In this document: piece after piece, positions 13,216-25,359 of the stretch | Layout of the letters: every line of letters starts with the position of its first letter | Position numbering within the stretch: the stretch's first letter is position 1 | NCBI RefSeq assembly: GCF_965638725.1 | Contig: NC_134949.1 | Span: 121,519,794-121,583,793 of the forward strand | Direction: 5' to 3' | Source of the DNA: Aptenodytes patagonicus | Taxonomy: Eukaryota > Chordata > Aves > Sphenisciformes > Spheniscidae | Length of the DNA: 64,000 bases | The notes under the pieces: model-generated | Seen by the model: the letters and a program-made list of their open reading frames with translations, nothing else | The model's database searches: none | Told to the model about the DNA's origin: nothing | Program-made: the position numbers and the translations under genes

Positions 13216-13430
13216 TTGACTTCGAAGTCAAACCGACTTCTGAGGCGGTTAGGAACCGTCCTCTCACGGCTCCCGACCCCCCTCCGCCGTGTCTCCGGCC
13301 GCACCTCCCCGGTCGGGGAAGAAGGTTACTGACCGCTGCGGGGGGGTCGGGAGCCATGAGGGGAAGGTGCCTGACCGCCTGAGGCACTGTCAAGCACCTT
13401 CCTCTCGTGGCTCCCGACCCCCTCGAAGTC
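13216..13430. repeat. Three-copy alternating palindromic module
   Basis: A unit of about 40 bases ending in GGCTCCCGACCCCC occurs three times: plus at 13243-13282, inverted at 13341-13380, and plus again ending at 13422. The second and third copies form a stem of 29 base pairs (13342-13370 with 13394-13422) around a 23-base loop. The only two mismatches would be G-U pairs in RNA. The block opens with the perfect 16-base palindrome TTGACTTCGAAGTCAA (13216-13231), and CGAAGTC recurs at its far end (13424-13430). It abuts the CpG island. No known repeat family is recognised. Confidence 0.7.
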
Positions 13431-14734
13431 CCCTGGAGCAGTGCTTAGCTTTCCCCCTCTCTCCCTCTTTCACGTTCATCACCAGACACTTACAAGGATC
13501 TATCACCCAGCACGCATTGGTGGCACCGGATCTTCCACCCAGGCATTGTCCACGCTTGCTTCCCTTGCTGCGGGCACCATCCGTGCCATGTTCCCCTTCC
13601 TTATCTGCCGTTTACCGGAGACCCCCAAGTGCCAACGGCTATCTACATGGCCCAGAGATGCAAACAAGGTGCAACGGGTTTTCCCTCGTGCCAGCCTGCT
13701 CCTGTGCTATTTCTGCAGCTAAAGATTTTGAGGGAATTGAAGCCAGTGCTTTAGCTGTGCATCACGCACATGGACTCCATTTGATGGGACGCAGGGAAGC
13801 CAGAGAGCACCTTGTCACATGCATTGCCCCGGCTGCCAAAGTGTTGGGGTTTTTTTTAAGTAATGACTCAGCTCAAATCTGGATAAGTACATTTTAAAAT
13901 GCATTAATAAATAAACATGAGCTGTGACTTAACTGAAAGTATTTTACAAAACCTGCCAAACTACACAAGTTGTTTTTTGAACACAAACAGGTGGAAGCAC
14001 CTCCCCATCAACTTTGAAAGTCAAGATGGGCAAATCCAAATCAATCGTTGTCGTTAATCTTAACGCTTGGATGTGTATCAAATAAAGAATATTTATTTTC
14101 AAATACTGTGTCTTTGTTCTACCTTTAAAAATCAAATACAAAATCTCAACTATCTACTCACTAATCACTATGTTGCTTGCAAATCAAATCCAAATATAAA
14201 ACATCAGTTTTCTTCACCAAGCCATTGATTAATTAATGGCAGGTTTTAAATGGCATTACCACACCAAGCACTTCAGTCAAAGCATTTAATCAGCAAGATT
14301 AAATGCAGGTCCTTTCCTGACATTGATTTTTAGGTAAAATTCCCCACTAATTCAGCCAGGAGGTCTTACTAAAATTTGATAGTGTCCTACGGCCCTGGAT
14401 TAGGAAAGTTCAGCTAGTCAAGGGGCCACTCAGAATAATCGCACAAACCCAAGCAAGTGACAGCTACCCCAGGCGTGCAGTTTGTTGTATATATTTGTAT
14501 AGCTCACAATTGGTAGCGTAACTTAAAACCAGATCTCCAAGCTGTCCATCAGCTTATAAACAAACGTATCTCATCAGACAATGGGTTGCACGTCAAAATC
14601 TCCATGTACCCAAGAGCCATCCTAGCCCTGTGTAGGGCTGCTGCACCTCCTACAACGCCCCAGACCAGGAGGACAGCCCTGGCCCTCGGCCACCTCAGCC
14701 CTTCAATCACAGCTAGGGAAGCTGTGATTCACAC
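13431..14734. other. Intergenic stretch with tandem plus-strand poly(A) signals
   Basis: No protein-coding exon is recognised. AATAAA hexamers at 13906-13911 and 13910-13915 on the plus strand lie about 500 bases beyond the CpG island, so a short divergent (non-coding) transcript ending here is possible. A frame of 202 codons (13289-13897) crosses the palindromic module and resembles no known protein. Confidence 0.3.
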
Positions 14735-15898
14735 AAAGGGAAGTCATGCTTGACCAACCTGATAATCTACAATGAAATGCCTGGCTCGGTAGATGAGAGG
14801 AGAGCAAGTGGGTGTTGCCTACTGTGACTTTTGACACTGTTTCCCATAAGATCCTCATAGACAAGATGCTGAAGTATGGGCTGGATGAGCAGAGAAGTGG
14901 AGTGAAAACTGACTGAACAGCCAGGCCCAGAGGGTGGTCATCAGTGGTACAAAGTCTAGTTGGAGGCCAGTAACTAACAGTGTACCCCAGGGGTCAATAC
15001 TGCGTCCAGTCCTGTTCAACATCTTCATTAATGATCTGGATGATGGGGCAGAGTGAACCCTCAGCAAGTTTGCAGATGACACAAAACTCGGAGGAGTGAC
15101 ACAAAACAGAGAGTCGTGCTGCCATCCAGAGGGACCTAGACAGGCTGGAGAAATGGCCTGACAGGAACTTCATGAAGGTCAGCAAGGGGAAGTGCAAACT
15201 CCGGCACCTGGGGAAGAACAACTCCATGCGCCAATATATGCTGGGGGCCACCCAGCTGGAAAGTGGCTTGGCAGAAAAGGACCTTGTGCCCTTGCGGCAA
15301 AGGCGGCTAATGGTATCCTGGGCTGCATTAGACAAAGCATTGCCAGCAGGTCAAGGGAGGTGATCCTTCCTGTCTACTCAGCACTGGTGAGGCCACACCC
15401 AGAGTACTGTGTCCAGTTCTGGGCTCCCCAGTACAAGAGAGGCGTGGACACACTGCAGAGAGTCCAGCAAAGGGCCACAAAGATGATGAAGGGACTGGAG
15501 CACCTCTCCTGTGAGGAAAGGCTGGGAGAGCTGGGACTGTTCAGCCTGGAGAAGAGAAGGCTCGGGGGGATCTCATCAGTGTATATAAATACCCGAAGGG
15601 AGGGTGCAAAGAGGACGGAGCCAGGCTCTTTCCAGTGGTGCCCAGTGACAGGACCAGAGGCAATGGGCACAAACTGAAACACAGGAGGTTCCCTCTGAAC
15701 ATCAGGAAACACTTTTTCTCTGTGAGAGTGACCGAGCACTGGCACAGGTTGCCCAGACAGCCCATGGAGTGCCCCACTTTGGAGATATTCAAAAGCCATC
15801 TGGGCAACCGGCTCTAGGTGGCCCTGCTGGAGCAAGGGGTTGGACCAGATGCCCTCCAGAGCTCCCTTCCCACATCAGCCATTCTGTGGTTCTGTGGC
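14735..15898 (+). mobile_element. CR1 LINE fragment, 5'-truncated and degraded
   Basis: The region matches the 3' half of the chicken-repeat-1 non-LTR retrotransposon. It contains the RT stretch around the catalytic F-A-D-D motif (encoded near 15067-15078), the conserved downstream part with the [18 protein letters not shown] block (near 15327-15365), and the typical 3' end with two 8-base terminal repeats (ATTCTGTG, GTTCTGTG) at 15881-15896. Several stops and frameshifts break the frame (longest surviving piece 15192-15677), so it is a dead copy. CR1 elements are normally 5' truncated, as here. It is older than the copy in SOD1 intron 1. Confidence 0.9.
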
Positions 15899-16904
15899 CA
15901 AATCCTATGTACCCTGGCCTCCCTCCCCTCCTGCAATTATATGCACCTCCTCCACTTTGGGCTCTTTATGTCTGATGCGTGCCTCATTTGCACCACCAGC
16001 ACCTTTGGCCACAAGTGCAACCTGGCCACTGAGTGGGTGCATGTCACTGTTTCGGCCAAGTGGTGCCAGGCAATGCTGCTTTGTCATCACATGCCAGCTA
16101 AGTCTGGTCATCTGCTGTCCCACCAGGCAGGTGCGCCTGGCACAGCACTGCTTTATTTCTATATATCCTGCAGCCCAGGATCAACTTCTTCCATGTTGCA
16201 GGCAGCTCCACACAGCCCGGGGAAAATCTGCCCCCTTGCTTAGTAGGCTATGCTTGGCTCCTCAGCCAACGTTTGGGCACGCTTGATACACATGTTCCTT
16301 TATAATGACGACTTGTGAGTCTTCAAGGTCTCACAGCCTGGCTATTGGATGGTTAATGGGATTTGTAACTCCGATCTGATTTGCCATTTTGGAAAACTTC
16401 TAGTGAAAAGGAAGGGAAAAGGCATGGTAAAAAAAAAGGGGGAGAACATCATTTCAACTCTCAGCCAAGGTGAAGCCGCCAAAGACAGCAGAAGATCCCC
16501 CATGCAGCATGGCTGCTTTGCCCAAGCAGCGGTTGAAGAAGGCTGTATCACTTCCTAGGTTTAGTCAATACCATCCAGCAGCAGACTCCTTTGACGATGA
16601 GCTGTCCTCACAGAGCAAAATCAGGACAAGGAGCCAAACGGCCCCCCTTCATGTGATTCTGCAAAGAAAAGCCAGAAGGACTGGATTAACCTGAGCATGC
16701 TGAATTGTCCACACGTTACAGATGAGACTACCAAGCTGCTACCACCCCACATGGTAAGCAAAGCAATTCAGAGAGAGCTTCATTGAAATGAGTCGGGGGG
16801 GAAGGGAGAAAACCAGAGAGGAGAATTGAGGAATTTTAAGGAAGGCTGAGGAAGGTGATATGGTGCAGAAGATCTTCTTTATTACATGGAGCACCGGTGG
16901 CATC
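15899..16904. other. Intergenic stretch with one exon-like open frame
   Basis: Most of this stretch shows nothing. One part, 16465-16694, stays open from an acceptor-like TCTCAG (AG at 16463-16464) to a TGA. It encodes a basic, Ser-rich peptide that looks protein-like in composition but that I cannot place. A donor-like ATGGTAAGC follows with its GT at 16754-16755. No neighbouring exon was recognised, so I do not annotate a gene. Confidence 0.25.
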
Positions 16905-17215
16905 AGTAAATCACAGGAAAGTGAAGTCGGAAGGGACCTCTGGGAGCCTCCAGACCAATCTCCTGCTCAAAGCAAGGCTAATTTCAGTCAGGGAGGTGAT
17001 GCATAGACTTGCCTCGTCAAGATTTGAATATTTTCAAGGCTGGAGGTGTCACAACTTCTGGGCAGCCTGTGCTCCTTGCACAGCATGAGCTCCAGCCCCT
17101 AGCTCTGTGTCCTTCCACCGGACACACTCCACTCTGCCAGTCTCCCTCTGGTACGGGGGCTTTCATACGTGTCCAAAGGAGAAATCCCGCAGCTGTCAGC
17201 ATGGTTTGAGACAAA
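16905..17215 (-). mobile_element. Old CR1 LINE 3' fragment, minus strand
   Basis: Read on the minus strand this is the 3' end of a CR1. The plus strand begins with the antisense signature ATCACAGGAAAGTGAAGTCG followed by GGAAGGGACCTCTGG. It continues through the complement of the GGCAGCCTGTGCTCC region to a degenerate complement of the RT C-terminal coding part near 17150-17185. It is considerably diverged and truncated, so the outer boundary near 17215 is approximate. Confidence 0.75.
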
Positions 17216-20200
17216 CACAAGGCAATAAATCAGGCAATCATCTGGCAGGTCCTGTTGCACCCTGTATCCTCCATTTCTCAGCCTATGGCTCCTGCAGAGC
17301 ACCACTGTACAGCCGTATAGCCCCCCAGGCTCCTCTCACACCCAGTATCTACTCTGTCCTATAGGTCCTCTGCGGTACATGGAGAAGAATAGTAAAGAAG
17401 AGCTAAGGGTGAAGAAAGGCCAGGACACTTTCTAGCAGCTTGTAAAGCAAATGATAGCAAGACACATCTGGTGCTGTACGAGAGTCTGACGCCAGAGAGG
17501 TGCTGTCACCTCCTGCCACCACAGTGCATGACACTGGCATGGTCCTGCTTAAACACTGCTGCAATTTTCAGCAGCTGGCCCAGAACAGGGGGAAACCAAA
17601 AGGGTCAGGAGTATTGACCTGTAGGTGACGTCTACCATCAGACCCAATCGGGGAATATTTCTGTTCCCATGGGAAGCTCCAGGTGTCTGAGGGAGGAGGG
17701 GGCTGCCCCCCGCCCAGACCAGCTCCTGCATCCCGTTCACCACTCCGCTCTACAGATGCTCATGTCAGCACCAGGTGGGGAAAAAAGGGGCCAGAGGCTA
17801 AAACCCCTGCAGGGACTGCTTTTCTCTGCTGCTGCGCAGTCTCGGGTGCACATCAAACAACAGCGCAGGGGAACTGTCCCCCCCTCCTCAATGCTGCCGC
17901 CCCCCTCCCCTGCTGTGGCCCTGCCCACGTCGGATGCAGCTCCCGCGGTCGGGTGCATGTGGGCAGGCAGCTGCGTCTCAGCAGACCTGACTGCGCAACC
18001 GGGGCTTATGCCAGCTAATATGGGCATATTTTTAAGTAATCCCACTTCATCAGCTACTTTTCCAGGGCCTCAGCGTATAATGAGTGAAATCCATTAGTCA
18101 TCTGACAGTTCTAGTTATTTTGCATGTCAAGTCCTATCTCTTCATTTATATATCCAGACTGTTATGGCAAGCTGGTGTGCTAGTTGTACCCCTCCACCCA
18201 CTCAGTGCTAATTTAAGAGTTGTTATTTTTGGCTCACAGTGATTGTGTGCATAAAAAGTTCAGTTTCCTCAAAAAAATTTTAAAAGGAAGCAGAACACGG
18301 GACTGAGCAGAAAACTCCCCTTGCTAAACACCATTTGCCCAACATCAGCAAACCTCATTTTCAGGTAATTTAGAAGTAAAGCATCTTCCTATGAAGATTC
18401 TGTCTACAAATGATTGAGCTGCAAAAACCGTATTCGTTTTTGACACAACTGGTAGACGGGGCATACAGGAGTAGCTCACTCAGAAAAAACAACTTGGCAA
18501 TTCACAATGAACAGAGTATAACTTACTGCAAGGACGGTAATTCCGTGATTGAAAACATGAAATAGCATTTGCTTATCGAAAAAATTGTATGGATGAGGAA
18601 AACTCAAAAGCAAAGTTCTGTCTCTACTCCAGACATTCCTTGTCCATTTGTAAAATTAATTATCTGTAAATATAGCATTTTTCTCTTAGTAATGCATGCT
18701 TTGCTATTTCTCCTCTACACAAAAGACTGCTCTTATTCCTGAGCAGTGTGCTCATGTACCTGAGAGATAGGAATGGCAGAGGACATTTCAAGTTGAAAAA
18801 TTGAAAAAGGAGTAAAAAAAATTAGGGAAATTGTTCTTTGAAAAATAGCTGTAGACTGTTACCAGTCCATCCTTTCAAGGATGTGCTGTTGCATGTGTGT
18901 AGGCTGACATTTTATGTCCTGCAAACAGCAGAAGGATTGCTTACCATCGAAGTCCTGACCAGGCCATCAAAGTCGGATTGAATTAGGACTTGTTCTGTAC
19001 CAGTGAACTTCATGCCTTCTACTTATTTTCCCATTAGTTTTGCTCATAGCTTAAAAAAGGCATTCACTACAACCCAGAAGTTGTTGCCTTCTTTTTTCTT
19101 TGAAAACAGGAACAACAATGTACTAATGGAGGTTTCTTTCTGGCTTTTAAGTAAAAGTAACTCAGGCTGGTTCCAAGACTGAGAAATCCATACGCAGACA
19201 GTAACTATCCCTGCTTAGTATCCCTTTTAGCAGGGATGGTCTGCTTCCATGAGTGCTAAATATGTTACCCCTTATAATCACTTGAAGAAGCTCTCCTAGG
19301 CCTTTGCATGCTTCAGAAATTATAATAATGCCTTCCCTGTTTTCTTCAGCCGGTATTTGTCTGAATAATTTTCAGGCTGCAGCAAGACTAATAGTAGAAT
19401 CGCATCCTCGCACGTCTAGGATTATGTAAAAGAGGAGATCCATTTGATGAATTCTTGTCCACCTTAGCCTCTCTTTTGAAAAATGCTGTTATCTGTGTTC
19501 ACTGCCAGTTGGGAGTGAAGTGATATGTGAACTCACAGAGTACTTTGGATAATGGCAAAGTCTGAGCTTTCCCGGGGTATGATTGCTCATGTTACAAGGA
19601 CACGTATGGGGAAGGCAATAGCCCTCGCTTCCAATCCCTGTTTTGTTGTCCGTTTATGGTATTAAAGGGTTTCTTTCAATGTCATTGCTAATTTATGGAT
19701 AAAGAATGCATTACTGGAAAGCCTATATGAGAAGGGAAAAAAAAAAGACCATCATTGAAAATATTTGTCTCTTGTTGGATTAGCTTAACCCACACATGTA
19801 AACCTAAGCAAAATCTGTGTTATTGCATTGGCCTTTTACTACTGGAAACCTGGCCTCAGCCCTGATGTAGGTCACAGACAGAAAATCATTTACTGTCCTT
19901 AACTAAATCCCACAGGGGACATTTGCCCTTGCGACCACCCCACTAAAACCCCAGCAGGCTCTGGTCCCAGCCCTGCGTGGCTGGCTTTTGCCTTTGTGAA
20001 AGGGACCACAAGGAACCGGCGAAGGTCGGCAGAGGAGAGGACTGGGGTGCCTCACTTTATGGCAGCGTTTCCCTCTTCTACCCTTCCATCTGCAAACACA
20101 GCAAGGTGTTTGATAAACATCCCACAGCAAGGTGTGGGATAAACCAGCAAGAGACTTGCGTGTTGAGTGCACAAGTGACAATTTCATAGGGAGCACCAGT

Positions 20201-22270
20201 GCTGTCTGAAACATCAAGGATGCACTTTAAGAGGACAGTAATAACGGAAATTTTCCAAGCTAGATGTGAGGGGAGTGCCTACATGAAAGATACCCCTTAT
20301 AAATGGCAAAGCAAGAGACAGCCTACCAGAGAGACAGCGAGCTTTGCCATCAGGAGACACAGGCTGGGAGCACAGATTTTCTGGGCCGCCTCTAGGCAGG
20401 TTAACCACTCTCACTTCTTCTCTTGGAATGCAGCTTGATACTACATCTAAGCCACCCTTAACAGCAAATGACAGTGCAAAGGGGCAGCGCTGGTCCTGAT
20501 GCCTCGCTGCTTGCCTTGCACAATCTGACCCTGCGGTGAGCAAGCTCAGTCACCCAAAAATTAACTCTCCAAAACCAAGACATCAGCTTTCTTGGTCTAG
20601 CCAAGGTGGGGGCTGGTACTAGCATAAAGGAAAGGAGAACCTTCCCTTAGCAGATAGTTATTATACTGGTTTAACTATAATATAAAGCATACAGCTAGTA
20701 GTGCCACGAACAGTGGCGTCGGTGCAGCAAAAGGGGATGGCGGAGGTAAGACTGGATGAAGAAAGTAGAGAGGAGCCAGAAGACACTCGAGGTGCCGTTG
20801 CCATTGAGAAAAGCGTAGCCTCAGCCTGCAAATCAGGTGTTTGCAGGGAGAGGCAGTTTGGTTTGGTGTTGGGTCGTCGTTGTTTTTTTTCACTAGATCC
20901 ATTGGTACTGTCGAGAAACAGAGCAGCTTTCAGGCACAAAAGCCCTTCCTCATTTCTGCAACAGAAGCAGCAACCTTCATGTTAAGAACAGATTGAGATG
21001 AGTTGTTCTGGGTTTAATTGAATTATATTAATCAGCTGGACAATTTGAGAACAAGTTTAGTCAGTACTTGTGAAGTGCTCACAAGGGAGAGGTGTTAGGA
21101 GAGGTAGGTAATACTGCTTGTGGGATACTGAGGTGCTAGTAGGAGGTGAACATCTATAATACATCTTAAAAGTTAGTATCTTCTTTATAGCTGAGATGCC
21201 TTTTTAGCCAGTGGGTTTGTTAATTCCAGATTCATCTTTTGAAGGTGTTTTGTATGTTCCTCTGAGTGTCTGTTTTATGCAAAATGCCCCCCCCCCCTTG
21301 TCAATTTGGGGCATCTTTCTCTGTGGGCTGTTTGTAGGAGTCAATTCTGGTGACTAGTGGTTGCCTGGTTCCCCCATGTTATTCCTTCAAGGGCAGCGGT
21401 GCACTGAGTGGCGTGGACATCCTTCTGGTGCGTGCACGTGCGTGCTGCGCCCCTGACTGCTTTGGTGGTTGGAGATGTGTGACGGCAAGTTTTGCAGCCG
21501 GTGCTGTGCAGTAATCCCCCTTACGGGGAGGCCTAGGGAAGAACTCGGCTGAGTAATTCAGGAGAGGCACTGCTGTTCTGCAGAGATGATGTCTAAGAAA
21601 TACCTGTATGACTAATAAGAATGGATTTTAAAAAGTCATTTTATCTCGAAAATGGTATTACTCAGCTTGTAAGTATGTGGGCTCCTACAGATGTAGCCTT
21701 CAGTGCTTCCTGTGGCTTGCTCTGTAGCATCATCTGGTGGTAGCAGCAGGGAAAAATTGCCCCTCCAGCACCTCTCATTTCTGTATCCTCCATTACTGTA
21801 GTACCTCATAACCTCCCCGCCTCTTTTTCTTCTCCCCACCGCTCCTTCTCCTCTAGATAAGTTATTCCTCCTACAGTGACTGGAGTCAAAGGAAGAACTC
21901 GAGGAGTACTGCTGGTCCCACAACTGGCATTGTGTGAAACTGCCCCTTGGCAGAGGGTCAGCAAGGGCCAATGTATCGTTGAACCCCTTTGGAGAGTTGC
22001 GTAGGATTTATACAGCCCACAAGTTTCATGCAGTCCTCAGTGGAGGCTGTACACCACGCAATTACTATCTGGAGAGCAGATACAGTGCATGTTAAACTTA
22101 AATGAATGTTGGCTTGTGCTACAGGGCTGAATTTCCCCTTTCAGCCTGAGTAGTGGATGAATAAGGCGTCTTACCCTTGCTCCCCAGCACAAGGAGAGGG
22201 GCAATTGCTGCAGGCCAGCTGCTCCCACGCCAGCTGAGCATGGTGAGGGGCAAGCAAGCAGCAACCGACC
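17216..22270. other. Intergenic stretch without recognised genes
   Basis: No exon, CR1 or RNA gene was recognised. A C11 homopolymer lies at 21287-21297. The part from about 18.0 to 19.9 kb is AT-rich and devoid of long frames. A CA/GC-richer part near 20-22 kb has only short frames of no recognisable similarity. Confidence 0.4.
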
Positions 22271-23041
22271 ATGCAGAGTTGGGACGCTGCCCGTCCACAA
22301 ACCCCTGTGGGAGGATGGGCACAGCTTTGCTCTCTCCCTCCGGAGCATGGGGGGATGGGAACGGAGACGCGACCGGGGGGGCCTGTGTTGCCACCAGATG
22401 GCTTTCTTGCAGTAGGTAAGCACCACCACGTTTGCGTTCATCTGGTGAACTTAGACACTGATAACCGTGGGGACGTGGTGGTCCTGCCTTTGGCACAGGC
22501 CATTATAAGCTTGCCCTGTTACCTGCTCAGGTGGCTTGCTGTGCTGAGGTCTGGGCTGCTGCACACCTGGCCTTGTTACCTTCCCCGGGTGGACTTGGGA
22601 GAAGCTGGGCGTGCCTCAGCCCTGGCTGCCCGGAGAGATGATTTCAACCTGTGTGCTCCCCAGCCCGTGTGCCACAGCAGCAGGGCACTCGCCTGTGGAG
22701 AGTGGTCAGCACGGCTCTTTGTAACTTGTTTTCTGATTTCTAAAGCTGACCAAGCAGCATGGAGATCTGCAGGAACATACTCCCAGAGCAAATCTTATGG
22801 ACGTAGCTTTGTAGTCCATTGGACTTGCCTGCCAGCCCTGTCTCCTGAACGGGCTACCCGAAGAAACATGCTTGTAGCCCACCGAATGACAGGGGAAAGG
22901 GGCAGGCAGCCCTGCTGCTCAAGGGTGAGCAGGCTGCAGCAAGCCTCACCCAAACCTCCAAGCCTTCTGTCCCCAGTGATGTCGAATCAATTTGCCTTTT
23001 TGAGGCAAACTTACAGCCCAAGCATATTTATGGAGAATTAA
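22271..23041 (+). other. Uncharacterised 256-codon open reading frame
   Basis: This is the longest open frame outside CpG islands and transposons. It begins with ATG and ends with TAA. Its predicted product is rich in Arg, Ala, Leu and Cys, shows no domain I recognise, and has no visible repeats or signal peptide. No promoter or splice context supports it, and the local GC content makes a chance frame plausible. It is listed because of its length only. Confidence 0.15.
22391..22402 (+). promoter_or_regulatory. CTCF-core-like motif
   Basis: CCACCAGATGGC fits the core of the CTCF consensus (CCA-S-Y-AG-R-K-GGC). It lies in the intergenic region between the proposed TIAM1 promoter and SOD1. Motif evidence only. 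Confidence 0.3.
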
Positions 23042-23461
23042 TCATGCTTTACCCCATAATGTGTCAGGACCGTGAGACGTAGAGAAGCACAAAGCTGCTT
23101 ATGAAAGGATGGGGAGAGAATACCCCTGCCCTTCCTGTCTAAACCATTAGCCTGGAGCTTTTCTTCCTCAAATATTAATGTTTTCCTGATTACCTGCTCC
23201 TTATGAAAAGGTGATTGTGCCTGCGGACTCTTTGAATATTTCATTTAAAATAGTAAAGCCAGAGAGAAGTGAACTTTTACTTAACAGTGGGTTAGAGCAT
23301 GGCCTGCCCACGCCATCCTTGCCCTGGGGAGGAAGGCAACAGGAAGCATCCTAGTCCTTTGGAGATGGCAGTACAGAGGGCACAAACAGCGGTCAGAGTT
23401 GCTACAGACCATCTTCTCCCACATGCGTGTAGGTGTGGAGTGGGGAAGGCAAGCAGGAATT

Positions 23462-23491
23462 GGGGGGGAAAGGGAGGGAGGGCAGGAGGGG
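23462..23491 (+). repeat. G-quadruplex-prone G-tract cluster
   Basis: Runs of G7, G3, G3 and G3 are separated by AAA, A and A, followed by further GG and GGGG runs. This satisfies the four-tract, short-loop quadruplex pattern on the plus strand. Confidence 0.7.
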
Positions 23492-25359
23492 CAGCTCAAT
23501 GAGCTTTCCTTCAATTTATCTGTATTTTTAAGCCACGCTTAGCATCATTGCTTCTGTAGGTAGCCACTGATGGGGTCACTGCCTTTCCCCAAAATAAACA
23601 AATTAAGCAGACAGTGCAAACCTGTGTCGTTTTTACTCCTGCTATCTGTGGTGCCACAAGCACCCCTGGTGTAATACCTTTTTTTTTTTTTTCATGGCAC
23701 TTCCCAAGGTCAGCCAAGAACATGGATTCACCTACTGCAGTTTAAGACACAGCTTAACAAGTGGTTGGGCAGATCAGATACCACATGCTTCGACCAGTTA
23801 GTCAGGCATTCGCACCTATAGTCCCTTTGGAAGGACACGGTCTTGAAAGGGATGTGAGATATGGTTAAGATGTGCTGGAAGGTGAAGGATGAGGTGACAG
23901 AAGAGACAACTCCTTGCATACGTGTCTCACCTAAATTGGTGACTCTTGGCCACTGTGGGAAAGCACCGGGTTGATTCTCTATTGCTAACTCAGCTTTGAA
24001 CACGTGCTGGCAGGAGGAGAGAAGGGATTATGGTTTATAGGGGCTTGGAAGAGGACTGCTGCTCTGACCCTGGGGCAGAGGCTCTGACTCGTGTCACGTC
24101 TCAGTGGCAGGAGAGCCCACCACAACTACTGCATGGGTGGCTCCAGCCCTGGAAGGGAGGAAGGTCCCAAAGCCTTCGCTGTCACCTTGGGCTATGCTTG
24201 CGCTGTTGGATGGAAGAAGAGCAAGGACCGATTCCTAGTTTAGCAGCTAAACAGCACATCCCCTGTGCATGGCTATGGGCTAGCCTGCTCTGTTGGCAGA
24301 TTTACCTTGGAGGGGCTGATTGAAATGATCTAAAACATTGACCTAATAATTACTCGGTGCAGATAATCAGGAAACCAGTGCTCGAACTTACTCCCTGGTC
24401 CTCCCGTACTCAGCAAGTGTAGACACACCCTCTGCCTTCTTGAGGAACGAGGGACAAAAGTCCTGCAAGGACTCTCACAAGCCAGAATATGTGCTGCAAG
24501 ACTTGGGGGAAAAGGCAGAAAGCAGGTGAAACCAGAGTCCGAGTTAGCTTCTCTGGAGATGCGTTCTCCAGGATGATGTCAAGATGGGACAGTTTTAAAC
24601 AACCCCTTGACTTTTGTGAATTCTGGCTGAGTTTTCTGCTTGGGCTCTAAAGCTCTGAGATGCTTTGATGTAGGCAATTTGCCGGTGCAGTCTTGGGCAG
24701 CTCAGGAGTCCAGGAGAGCGTACCCATCCATCCTGCCCTCGCCTGCTGTGATGGATGTTAGATCCCACCTCAGAGGGGACCAGAGGGTGTTAGGTGCTGC
24801 TGAACGCTTGTGCCTATTGATTTGTGTTTATTAGTTACATTATTTCTATTTACATAAGCGCTTTTGCTCTCCTCCCGTAACTCAACCCTGTCAGGCTAAC
24901 GCAGGTAGTAAGTCACTCTGCCCTCTGATTCCAGCAAATGGTTTCTCCATGATGGGTGCTTGTTTTCCTCCTACACGAACAAACTACAGTCTGTGTCTGT
25001 GCTGGAAGTGGAGGGAGCAAAATGGCTCTGTGCCAAGCGTAGTACATATGACCAGCCATAAGCACTGCTCTCGCAGGGTTTGGCTGAGTGAGGGGAGAAG
25101 AGGAGGCAAAAACCTTGGAAGCTTGGATCCTCGTGGAATTCAGCCCCTGCAATGTTAAGTGGGCGCCAGCGCTGCCCCTGAGCCCTTTCGTTACTAAATC
25201 TTGTTATGGGATTAGCTCGTCTGCGTCCTTGGCATTTTGCTCTCATTTTTGACGCAGGGTGAATTGTTTAGTGGTCTGTGTAATTGGGAAATGGTATGTT
25301 GGAGGAGCCAGGTGTTGCCTAAATTGACATTCCCATCTCGTGCACGCAACAGGGCTTTT

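Larger units (their letters stand above)
12000..13430. promoter_or_regulatory. CpG-island promoter, proposed TIAM1 promoter
   Basis: About 1.4 kb of very GC-rich, CpG-dense sequence is bounded sharply by AT-richer DNA on both sides. It contains at least six CCAAT/ATTGG boxes, GC boxes, a YY1-like GCCATATTG at 12801-12809 and no TATA box, the profile of a housekeeping-type promoter. Two good splice donors on the minus strand (exon ends at 12617 and 11958) point to transcription leftwards. The nearest gene expected in this orientation in amniotes is TIAM1, upstream of and divergent from SOD1. The long open frames inside the island (up to about 270 codons, on both strands) are a consequence of GC richness. 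The promoter call is firm; the gene name is a synteny inference. Confidence 0.65.

Noticed and set aside
12050..13393. Long open frames on both strands (up to about 270 codons)
   Set aside because: They overlap each other in several frames in a CpG island where stop codons are rare, have Arg/Ala/Pro/Gly-only composition and no recognisable domain.
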